NCBI GenBank assembly: GCA_001247695.2
Contig: LGRX02013895.1
Coordinates: forward strand, 1 to 21,786
Reading direction: 5' to 3'
DNA: 21,786 nt
DNA from: Cymbomonas tetramitiformis
Taxonomy: Eukaryota; Chlorophyta; Pyramimonadophyceae; Pyramimonadales; Pyramimonadaceae
Shown: in pieces, positions 10,125 to 18,983 of the stretch
How positions within the stretch are numbered: position 1 is the stretch's first letter
How the letters are laid out: every line of letters begins with the position of its first letter
Notes under the pieces: generated by a model
Told to the model about the DNA's origin: nothing
What the model saw: only the letters and a program-made list of their open reading frames with translations
Database searches by the model: none
Position numbers and translations under genes: made by a program

Positions 10125-13100
10125 GTACCATTGACACCTGCAGCAGAAAGCGAGCTGGCTGCTAGTCGTGGTCCGGGCGGCTCATTGTTGGCTTACAAGC
10201 CTGGAGAGACAGCGAAGGCGGCCAAAGAACAGAATGCTGAGCAAGCAGCGCAGGACTGGAAGTCCTTACTCGCTTTGCCGAAGCAGCGTCGTTCTGTATC
10301 TCATTCTAATACGATTCGGTACCAGATCGAGTATAACCACCGGTTCCCCAGAGTCGTTTCCGCGAAAGACGTCAAGGGGTGTACGTTCAACATTCCTATT
10401 CAGTACATTGTACAGGCTGAGGACTACGAGCGCATCAGGGATGAGGACCGTGCGCAAGTCATGAACTTGAAAGAGAGCATGGCTTGGAACCCACACGGTT
10501 TTCAGAACACCTCCCTAGTGTACATTGTATGGGCGCGCACTGGGGAGCACCTCACAAGCGCGGAGGAGTTTGACCCCAGTAAGGTGTACGACGGCGTATA
10601 TCGTTTCGTGTGCTTCGGGCACCAACATAGCCTCACCGCTCGGCGGGAGCTTCACGCTGAACAACCAGATAACGAAGCTTTTCAGCAGATCGAGTGCAAA
10701 TTGTATTTTAATCTACAGTCTGACATGGTCCGATTTTTGGCTGACGAGCAGAACACCGTCGACCAGAACGTGAAGGGCAAGTCGCACCAGCAAATCATAA
10801 AATCCATGCGAACTGGCATGCAAGTGATTTCTGAGAAAATAATGTAACTTATCCATCTTTGTCACTTGAAGCTCTTACTTACTTATATAAAGTAAAAGAA
10901 TGTTACTAACCGTAATTTCTCGGCAAACCATGCAGGCATCGAAGGGCCCTCTCCACAAACTCTATTGGCATTGTGGCATCACGGAATGGGACGTTCAGGC
11001 CCAAGACTGGACGGAGGACGGCCTGGTGAAGCAGTTGGAAAAGCACGATCCCAAGACTTTCAGGCTTCCAATGAATAGGAAGGAGGTCTACGAGAAGTTG
11101 TCGCAGGGGGACTGGGCCAATGTGAATGACTGGCAGCTTTTCGGGGGAGACGTTGCAACTGGCAAATGGTTCCCGGTCTGGTACTATTTGACATCGGCTC
11201 AGCAGTTACAGATTAAGGCGGAGGTGTTGCAAATGAATCACATCTCCTACGCCAACGAGTACGCAACGAATTGGACGATGGCTACAGTGCGTCAGGACAC
11301 TTGGGACCTCATTGTTAGAATCATGCATGCGCACGGCGCGGGTATTCTGAAGGGGCAGACTAAGACCCCCACCAAGGGGTCGAGTAAGAAACGCAAGAAC
11401 TGGACTCCGGAGAGTGAGATCGTTGACATGACTACCGAGACGTCTGGGGCGGAGGAGGCGTTGAAGGATGTAGGTGCCGACCTCAAGAAGAAGAAGTCGG
11501 GTGGCAAGGCCAGGTCTAGGCGTGTTCCTCGAAGCGCCGGTAACACGTTGAGTGTCGGTCAGCCGGCACAGCCTTTGCAGCAGGCAATCGTGAAGGAGAG
11601 CGAGAAGAAGGAGTTGAACATGTCCTTTTTCCAGACGATGCTCGGGTTTCACTCGGACGTGGAGGTTGATTACTTGAACGGCGTTCTGAAGAAAATCCTG
11701 ACCGCTGAGATCACCATCCAAGAGGCGATTGAAAACCTGAAGAGGTTCAAGGCCCAACGCAACGTTCAGGCCTGGATCGTGTCGCAATCTAGGGTGGAGA
11801 ATTGGGATGCTTTTGAGAAGAAATACGGTGAGACTTGGGCTTGCCAGGAGGCCATCGAGCGATGCATCAAGGCGGTGAAACAAGGTAAAAGTGGGCGAGG
11901 GGGGAGTCAGCTCACGGTTCCCAAGGCCATCGTCCAATTCGTCGCAGACTGCAACACATGGCTTTCCCGGTGTCAGGCCGGAGAGGGAGACCTCTTCAAG
12001 TTGCCCGTCAACTACGTCTCCAATACAGTTAAGGTGTGCGTTCTTTCAACATAGATTCTTTGTTGTAATACAGTAAGTCGCGGTCTATAAGAAACGGTAC
12101 CTACAAGAAACCACCCGCTGGATTTCTCGCCAAAAACTAAGAAACCCATAAGAAACCACCCGCAAGCAATTGCAAACCAGAGATGTGAAAACCCCCCTTT
12201 TTAAGAAATCGAGACGCTAGGTTCACCGAACCCTATACTCATATTACACATATCTTTCAAGAAATTGAGCAGCGCGGAAAAGTATAGTGGTCTTTATCGT
12301 GGTTGGTATATCACACATTAGCATTATGACTAAGGCAATTTCGCGCGGGGAATATTTAAGCATAGATAATGCGACTATAATAATATAGCGAGGGTTGGGC
12401 GTGTCACTGTACATATAGTATCCAGCTTGGTCGCACAGTACATATACTATTCAGTTTGGTCTTACAGGGTTACAGCACATAATTATACTATCCAGCCTTG
12501 ACTTACAGTACCCATACATCCAGTCTAGTCTTATAGTGCAGTTGAGTGTCTCATCCTAACATCGCTTAGCATGACCATTCAGCAATGCGAGTTCCATGCA
12601 TCAACCTACTCTGCCTTCATCTGCAGTGCTACCCAAGATCCATCTGTGGCGTTAGCCATTTCAGGCAGACCACCAATGAACATACTGTATACCTCTCTTC
12701 ACCGAGACAGTGGCTCGCTTCACGGTCGCCCACCCCATAGTAGACCTTGAAGTTGACCCTAAACGTCTAAGCCCCCTAATAAGAAACCACGTAGGCTAGG
12801 ACGAGCCTGAGACAAGTTATAGATATAGGTGCATCACTGGCGATCTGACATCCAATAAGAAATCAATACGCTACGTCTGATCTACAATGCATAATTCATT
12901 AATACTTAAATAAGAAATCGCACATGCTAGATCAGATCGGGGAATTGGATGATGCACGATTAAGAAATGTATCACGCTACAATAAGATTTTCGTATGTGC
13001 ACCAATAAGAAATGGGCATCGCTAAGCCCAAATTTTCGGTCCGTCAGATTAAGCCGCTAGCGCTAGCGAAAATTCGCCGGCTTCTTATAGATCGCGACTT

Positions 13101-14341
13101 ACTGTAGTCGTGCTCCTCATGTAGTTGCATGTTTTATTGCGCTAGCAATTTTGGGTCATTCAAATATTAACAAGCGGTTTGCGGTATAATAGGTGGCACT
13201 TCCCTCCCCCCTTGTGGAGGATGGTAAGGAGGCACAGGTTGAGAAAGAGTACGAGTGGAAGGAGGTTCAAACCGGCTACATGGTCTACAAAGACGAGTTG
13301 ACGAAACTCGAGTCTGTCCCGAAGATGAATTACGTGGGGACGATACTGGACGTTATTTACAACTTCGATACGGAGGTGTCAGAGCACGCGTTATCCGAGC
13401 CCGACCTGATCAAGTTCATAGATGCCTTTGCGGCGCTCACCACCTCGCGGGACTGGACAATATTGATATTTTGTGGGTTTGCTCAGCAGACCGGGTTCCT
13501 GAAGATCCTGGAGAGCAAATGCAACGGTGGGGCCCAGCGCATATGGTGGCGCAAGGAGAACCAGGATGTAGGTGCCAACAAAGCCATCCGGTACAATGTC
13601 CTCGAAGCGGCTGTCATCGGGTTCCAAATGGCGGACCACGAGTCCGGGGAAAAATCCACTCGCAAACCATGGATGTGCGACTTCGACTTCTCGTCGAAGG
13701 ATGCGGAGGCGGGCTCGAGGGCGAATGTGTTGGAGGGGTATTCTGTCGTCAAGCAACCCTATCGAGACGAGGGGAAAGTGGTATGCGCTCACCAGAAGCC
13801 CCAGCACCTGCTAATCGAGCTCATCAACTGCCACATGATGGGACCCGCACCTTTCGCCCAGTTAAACAACGATTCGTCACCCAACTGGATCTTGGATGCG
13901 GGGTGTGGGGTCGCGACGGCCACAATGGCAGCTCTCCGGTGCGGCTTGAACGCTGTCGCGTTCGACTCCGACCAAGACATGGTGAATGCAGCCAGTCAGC
14001 GGCTTGGGAACATTACCGACGAGCCTGACGGCGATACGGAATGCATGTCACTCGAGGAAACGGCGAAGCTCAAAGAGGAAGCACGCATAGAGGAGGAAAA
14101 CCTCAAAAAGGCGAAAGAAATCGCCGAGTGCGCTAAGGACATCAACGAGTTGGTTGGTGACGACGGTGAAGAACCCGCTGAAGATCCACCCGCTGAAACC
14201 GGCACGGATTCTGGGCAACCCGAGGCACGAGAAGGAGAGGAAGGAGAAGGCGGAGAAGAAGAGGGAGAAGGAGAGGCAGGAGAAGGCGCACCAGGAGACA
14301 GCGATACCCCCGCACCTGCCGGAGACGCACCAGCCGAGTAA
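10125..14341 (+). CDS. ParB-like domain plus beta-class DNA methyltransferase-like protein
   Basis: Exons are 10125-10823, 10936-12033 and 13193-14341 (stop TAA), all joined in phase 0, giving 981 residues without a start exon. Exon 1 follows a TTTATAG acceptor and has no usable ATG, so the start lies upstream (possibly 8012-8563) or is missing. Intron 1 has a weak donor (CAA|GTGATT) but a perfect TACTAAC branch site and GCAG acceptor. Intron 2 (AAG|GTGTGC to AATAG|GTG) holds a MITE. Exon 1 resembles a ParB/sulfiredoxin-fold domain: RAQVMNLKESM, then YRFVCFGHQHSLTARREL in the place of the G-x-HR-xxA motif, then a DEQNTVDQN helix. Exon 2 is helical with basic NLS-like patches (SKKRK, KKKKSGGKARSRR). 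Exon 3 has IWWRKEN, a CAHQKPQHLLIELI block and LDAGCGVATATMAALRCG followed by VAFDSD, the QKP and AdoMet-binding motif I order of beta-class N6A/N4C enzymes. A DPPY-type catalytic motif is not evident. The C-terminus is a charged helix and an E/G-rich tail. Confidence 0.72.
12071..13104. mobile_element. 1.03-kb MITE (Tc1/mariner- or pogo-type ends) nested in the methyltransferase intron
   Basis: The left end CAGTAAGTCGCGGTCTATAA (12071 onward) matches the reverse complement of 13082-13104 at 22 of 23 positions. TA lies directly outside both ends (12069-12070, 13105-13106). CAGT ends with a TA duplication are typical of Tc1/mariner and pogo-like elements. No reading frame of note lies inside, so it is non-autonomous. 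Removing it leaves an intron of about 123 bp, close to the 112 bp of the gene's other intron, which supports insertion into an existing intron. Inside are at least nine copies of the word AAGAAAT/AAGAAAC, several followed by GCTA. Confidence 0.88.
12403..12540 (+). repeat. Degenerate tandem repeat inside the MITE
   Basis: About four diverged copies of a 30-40 bp unit, roughly ACAGTACATATA-TATCCAG-TTGGTCTT, follow each other here. They are eroded, suggesting the MITE is older than the host element's palindrome arrays. Confidence 0.6.
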
Positions 14342-14386
14342 ATAGTGCACGCCGTGCCAAATGCCTGTCTTGAACCTGGAATGAAC

Positions 14387-14729
14387 GCAGACACCGCGTA
14401 GATTGTGGTCGCAGTGCTAACAGCTAGCCCTGAACATTAATAAAACACATGTACAAAATGAAATTAGTCACCGCATCATATTTTGTATCGTGTTTACCAC
14501 ATTGAATGCTTGCATGTGCTTGTGAATTTATTATAAGCACTCATACGTACGTATCCGAGCAGATACCGCGTAGACTGTGGTCGCAGTGCTAACAGCTAGT
14601 CCCGAACATTAATAAAACACATCGGTACAAAATGAAATTAGTCACCGCATCATATTTTGTATCGTGTTTACCACATTGAATGCTTGCATGTGCTTGTGAA
14701 TTTATTATAAGCACTCATACGTACGTATC
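14387..14729 (+). repeat. Tandem duplication of the methyltransferase 3' region
   Basis: Two copies (about 14387-14558 and 14559-14729) of a 172-174 bp segment differ by a few substitutions and a 2-bp insertion. Each contains AATAAA and ends with the palindrome ATACGTACGTAT. The duplication begins 46 bp after the stop codon, so both copies lie in the 3' untranslated or flanking region. Confidence 0.92.
14439..14616 (+). terminator. Duplicated polyadenylation signals of the methyltransferase gene
   Basis: AATAAA occurs at 14439-14444 and again at 14611-14616 in the second copy of the tandem duplication, about 100 and 270 bp past the stop. Either could serve the transcript. Confidence 0.55.
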
Positions 14730-14850
14730 TATTAGCCTCACCGGCACCCGCGTTTATACGTGCGTCTCGCGTCTCGTCGGAAAATACGTTATTTTCGTAC
14801 GCCTTGGAATTATTTAGCTATCTATAATTAAATTGAAAAATGACATTCCA

Positions 14851-14878
14851 TAATGTCGTTTTCATCGAATAGCGTGTT
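14851..14878 (-). repeat. Right terminal inverted repeat of the large transposon
   Basis: The segment ends CATCGAATAGCGTGTT and is the inverted partner of 3383-3410 (26 of 28 identical). ATGC follows directly at 14879-14882. Confidence 0.88.
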
Positions 14879-14882
14879 ATGC
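14879..14882. repeat. Right copy of the putative ATGC target-site duplication
   Basis: ATGC matches 3379-3382 and abuts the right inverted repeat, which fixes the inferred end of the element. Confidence 0.6.
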
Positions 14883-15993
14883 GGACATGCCAACCGAATC
14901 TAACCGCACACCACCGCCTCGTATCCATTTTCAAAATGATTGACACGCCTTGCAATATCGGAAAACCGAATTTTGAACGTGCTTTGAATATCCTTGTAGA
15001 GTCTTAGTACCGTTAAACACCTACTATAGTAAAATCCGCACGAGGTCATAGGCACATGGGTTCTTGATAGTTACCGTTACTAGCATATTCATGGATGCAT
15101 CCGGAGCACCCCCTCTTCTTGGACGTCCCACCCTCACCCCCGGTTTTCAGAGCACACCCATTGGCTTTGGTATTGCTATGGGCTTACGCCAGACTTTGGT
15201 GGGCTTGAGGGGGGTGGGGGAGGGTGTGGCGGTTGACGGGAGGGGCGTGGGAGCAGGGGGTGCCGACCATTATGAGCGCGGAGGTTACCGATTTGACGCA
15301 GTAGTTAGTCTCGACCAGTGGGAGAGGATTGGTTGTCATGGCGGCTGCTGTAGAGTTAGATTAGTCGGATTCTCCATGTATGTGCTAGCAGGGGGAACTT
15401 TTAGGATAGGGACTGCCCTTGACCCTGTATGGTAGCCGGGGGCGAATTGGCTCCCCGGGGTAAATTAATTTGAGTCACACAAAAACCTGGCGACCACGCA
15501 CTGAAACGAAAGTGTGACGACGCGACGACGACGACACACCGAAAAATCATTTTTGTGTATAATTCCTGTTCCAGCCCATACAGGCGACGTTGATGACAGT
15601 GTCACCAACTTTCGTTCTGGGAGCTTTGCGGACTGCGTTTCATGTCACACAAAAACCTGGCGACCACGTACTGAAACGAAAGTGTGACAACGACGACGAC
15701 GACAGCGACACATTAAACGCCGCATGGGCCCTCCGTCGGAGACGGGAGGGTATAATGATTTTTTTGGGGGTGCACGCGACGTGTGCACTCAGAGAGCTGT
15801 ACAACTTAAACTGGTCCGTTTATTTTTATAAACAATAGTAATTTTTCCGAATCCGACAGTCCATGTGTCACGATTCCAGATATCAAAATACGATGCATTC
15901 CTTTGTCGCACTCCCCAGGAATCTCTTCGGACCTTCCGATGTTCCCGATCTAAAATCATTCGATTGGACGGCTCAACTTTAGTTGGGCACCCC
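14883..15993. other. Gene-poor spacer between the transposon and the metacaspase
   Basis: No gene is supported. A 123-codon open stretch at 15064-15435 (first in-frame ATG 15091) is Gly-rich, without a recognisable motif, and lies in a G-rich strand where stops are rare. An 82-codon stretch at 15590-15838 spans the 45-bp repeat and a GAC microsatellite and also looks spurious. The notable content is the repeat pair listed separately. Confidence 0.5.
15474..15688 (+). repeat. Two copies of a 45-bp repeat with GTCACAC/GTGTGAC ends, each followed by a GAC microsatellite
   Basis: 15474-15518 and 15644-15688 differ at one base. Each begins GTCACACAAAAACCTGGCG and ends GTGTGAC, so the unit has 7-bp inverted ends, and each is followed by CGACGACGACGAC. 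The copies are 170 bp apart. They may be ends or relics of a small mobile sequence. Confidence 0.85.
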
Positions 15994-16056
15994 TATAAAT
16001 TATAAACTGCACTCGCCCGACTTTGCACTCATGTGCAGTCGCCCGACTTTGCACTC
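15994..16056 (+). promoter_or_regulatory. Promoter-like region of the metacaspase gene
   Basis: TATAAAT at 15994-16000 lies about 110 bp before the start codon. It is followed by two 23-bp direct repeats at 16008-16030 and 16034-16056, identical except one base, with core TCGCCCGACTTTGCACTC and period 26 bp. They sit where initiator or downstream promoter elements would lie. The role is inferred from position. Confidence 0.45.
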
Positions 16057-16106
16057 CCGTCTGTAGGGCTCTAACAAATCGTTCTACCTCCTAAGTTTTT
16101 GTGAGC

Positions 16107-17569
16107 ATGGATGTCGATGAGTTTAACGCGAAGGCTACTGAGGCCATCCCTGCAAACGTCCGCATGTTCAGTGGTTGCCAGGACTGCCAAACCTCTGCCG
16201 ACGTATTCAATGTAAGTAGTTTTGATATGCCCTCAGATGCTGGTCCTGGAGGAGCAGGAGGAGCGTGTACGAACGCCTTACTCTCTTCTGCATATGCGAA
16301 CTCGGACATTTCTCTCGTTGATCTGCTCAAGTCCATGAGGGACATACTGGGTGAAAAAAAATATAGCCAAGTTCCGCAACTGAGCTCCTCACGGAAACTT
16401 GACCTCACCAGTACATGGACGCCCCTTCTGAAAGACGGATCAGGTGTGAATCGAGCGCTTCTTATCGGAATAAACTACGTGGGAAGCAACGCCGAGCTGA
16501 AAGGCTGTCATAATGATGTCGTGGCTATGAAAACGTATCTTATCTCTCAAGGGTTCCGTGAAGAAGATATGAAGGTTGCGCCCAGCAAGCACGTATTTCT
16601 ATCTCCTTGTTTGTCTGCAATGGGTCGATCTAAAGCACGCGCTTCAGCTGGTGTTCGTTTACTCAATATTTTTCTATCCTTTCGCTCCTAAAAGATTGAG
16701 ACGGACCTAGAGCGTGGGCTCAGATCTATATGGACGATGGAATCCACGAAAACCCGACTTACGACAATATAGTAGCTGCGTTTGAATGGCTGGTAAAAAA
16801 CGCAGGAGAAGGTCCTTCAACAGTTTTCACCGCCTCATTAAATCTGCCCGAATCCTTGAAGAGCGCTCTTGTTTTAGATCGTTAAAGAGGGTAGCTCGAA
16901 TGCTTGCATAGCTCGGTGTGTCCTGTTTGTGATATGGTACTCAGGTGGAAACTTTCCGAGCAGGCGATAATCTGTTTTTTCACTATTCGGGACACGGTGG
17001 CAACGAGCCTGATGACAACGGTGACGAGAAAGACGGGCGGGATGAAACTCTGATTCCAGTCGACTATCAGCAGCGCGGACAGATTCGCGATGACTTGATA
17101 TATCAACAGCTTGTCGTTGCTTTACCTGCCGGCGTGCAGTTGACTGCCTGTATGGACTGTTGTCATTCTGGCACAGTGTTCGACCTCCCGTACATATTCG
17201 TTGCTAGCCAGGACAGCTTCCAGGAAGATGCAGACACACCGGTTCCAGAAATGACTACGAACCCCTCTTTTAGCTTCCAGCGAGTTCTTAAAGTTGCTAA
17301 AAAGGCGTACGAGATGTACCAAAAAGGTGCGTACTCTTGGGTGCGTTAGGCCTTTCGAGCACAACGGCACCACAGAGGCAATAACTCTTGCGATAATACT
17401 CGCGTGCAGTAACGGGAAAACAACAAAGCCTGGCGAGGAGGTTGTTTGCCTTGCAGGTGCTGGTGTGCAAGACATCGCTTTGACGTTAAAGGACGAGGTG
17501 ACAGAAGAAGACAAGGCTGCACTGTCGAAGGCTGCCAAGGGTTGTTTGGGAAAGTGTGCGATCGCATAA
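16107..17569 (+). CDS. Type III metacaspase (p10 domain before p20 domain)
   Basis: Exons are 16107-16574, 16724-16792, 16945-17326 and 17457-17569, giving 343 residues. Introns of 149, 152 and 130 bp have phases 0, 0 and 1. The joins restore family sequence: EEDMK-IYMDDG, AFEWL-VETFRAGD and MYQKG-AGVQD. Residues ~20-100 are the p10-like part (GCQDCQTSADV, then GGAGGACTNAL, then QVPQLSSSRKLDL). Residues ~112-290 are the p20 part: NRALLIGINYVG, HYSGHGG with catalytic His near 196, DGRDETLIPVDY, and MDCCHSGT with catalytic Cys near 252. Metacaspases are Cys proteases that cut after Arg or Lys, usually calcium-dependent, acting in stress responses, cell death and proteostasis. Normal families have p20 first; the swapped order defines type III, reported from secondary-plastid algae. 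All catalytic residues are present, so it should be active. The C-terminus (~40 residues) is unrecognised. The first donor (AAG|GTTGCG) is weak. Confidence 0.9.
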
Positions 17570-18983
17570 CACGCATTTCTTCATTACAGCGCGTCCACGG
17601 GATGAGCCAAATCGTGGTCCGTTACGTATAACTGGTAGTGATACAATGCAGGAAGTGTTTTGCAGGCAACTATAAGCATTGAGTCGTACGTACCTTTAGA
17701 CACATGTATTGTGCTTACACGATTGATTGTAATACTTGTGGTCATCAACAAACGTTTTTGGATAATATGCATTATTTAGCTAATCTTGTAAAGCCGTGTT
17801 CCCTCTTTCGCCGCAATCACACTTTCACGCAGTAGGGCTGAATTATCAAAATATCTTTGCTACTGGCTAGTATTGCAAGTTACATGACTTTGGAATATTA
17901 GTTGGACCCCTTTCAGCACATGTCTTTAAGAGACATAGTGCCAAGTTGATGAGAATTTGGGGTATGTGTGAATGCACCAGCGCATACAGTACGTTAGTTA
18001 AATGTTAAACTCCAGTGGTATATGTGTCGGATGCATACATATGGGCGTGCCAAGCTTGATGTTGGAGATTCCAAAACTTGCGCTTATACTTCAATTTGAG
18101 ATCCCCCCGAAAAGCTATCAACTTTGATGAATTTGGTCTTTAACTCTTTAACGTTTTCGGGAAGTCAACCGTGTGCTTCTTGAAGTTATGTTCCTTGCGA
18201 TGTGCTCGGCGTGATGCATGTAGGAGCGCGCAAGCTTGTCGACTACGTGTTGATGTATGATTGGTTCGGCAAACGCTATGTTTCATTCGCGTGAGGGATA
18301 TAAAGCATACATAGACTAACACTAACATTCATTCTTATTTTCACACCTGGCGACGTCGGGTACAATCCACGCGACCAAGAAGACCTGGCATTGCGAGATC
18401 GGCAATTCCGTGTTAATTTACAGGAAACGGCGCCCAAAATGTGTTTTAAACGCTCTGCGCAGCATTAGTTGTTTAGCAACGATCGCGGATATTGAACACG
18501 CAGAAAGTATGCAATCTGTGGCTGCGGTACCAAACAACCACTACATCAAGCGCGCATCTACGAGTCGCACATACAGAATCTATTATGGCAGCGACGCCAC
18601 ATCTGGTGTATTCAACAGCTCGACACTGAATGCCCAGTCGGCGCGTGATGAACACGTATGGTTTCGCTGCGACGGCCACGGGGTGTCTATCAAACGAGCG
18701 TATTCATTGCCATTGGGCGTTTCGGCGCAAACTAAGTTACTTTAAAATTAGACGTTGGCATTGGTGAAACGTTCTCGAACGGCGTGCTTTGTTCGCTAAT
18801 TCAAACAACGAGCGTCGCGCCCTTGTTTAGCGGCATTCAACCTCGCGTTGGTTATGACTAAGTTAGAGGGTTAGAAATCCGAAAATCTAAAATGTTAACC
18901 GCTAGTCACCGATCTATTTAGCTCACGGAAAAGATCTCAACAAGAGAAAACAAATATATACTCAACAAGTAGACAAAATGTAA
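17570..18983. other. Spacer without a supported gene
   Basis: I find no gene, tRNA or clear mobile end here. A 111-codon open stretch at 18410-18745 starts with a non-ATG codon and shows no motif. The sequence is AT-rich in places, with few repeats. Confidence 0.45.

Larger units (their letters stand above)
3383..14878. mobile_element. 11.5-kb TIR transposon with DUF7869-like, MYND and ParB-methyltransferase genes
   Basis: The element is bounded by a 28-bp inverted repeat beginning AACACGCTATTCGATGAAA, identical at 26 of 28 positions between 3383-3410 and the reverse complement of 14851-14878. The flanking direct repeat is ATGC. Inside lie a minus-strand gene (3699-7581) and two plus-strand gene bodies (8012-9888, 10125-14341), diverging from a 430-bp spacer. 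All 18 copies of a CTCATTA-N3-TAATGAG palindrome that I found lie inside it. A known family I would compare with is the group of DUF7869 proteins, which have an RNase-H-like three-carboxylate pattern and occur in high copy in many protists. The accessory methyltransferase is unusual. Reading frames are intact and the ends nearly perfect, which suggests fairly recent activity. A smaller MITE is nested at 12071-13104. Confidence 0.85.

Noticed and set aside
11206..11937. 243-codon minus-strand frame
   Set aside because: It is a shadow of exon 2 of the ParB-methyltransferase gene, whose frame and splice joins are better supported.
15064..15435. 123-codon Gly-rich plus-strand frame
   Set aside because: It sits in G-rich DNA where stops are rare, with no recognisable domain or gene context.
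18410..18745. 111-codon plus-strand frame
   Set aside because: It starts at a non-ATG codon, has no motif, and has no splice or promoter context.
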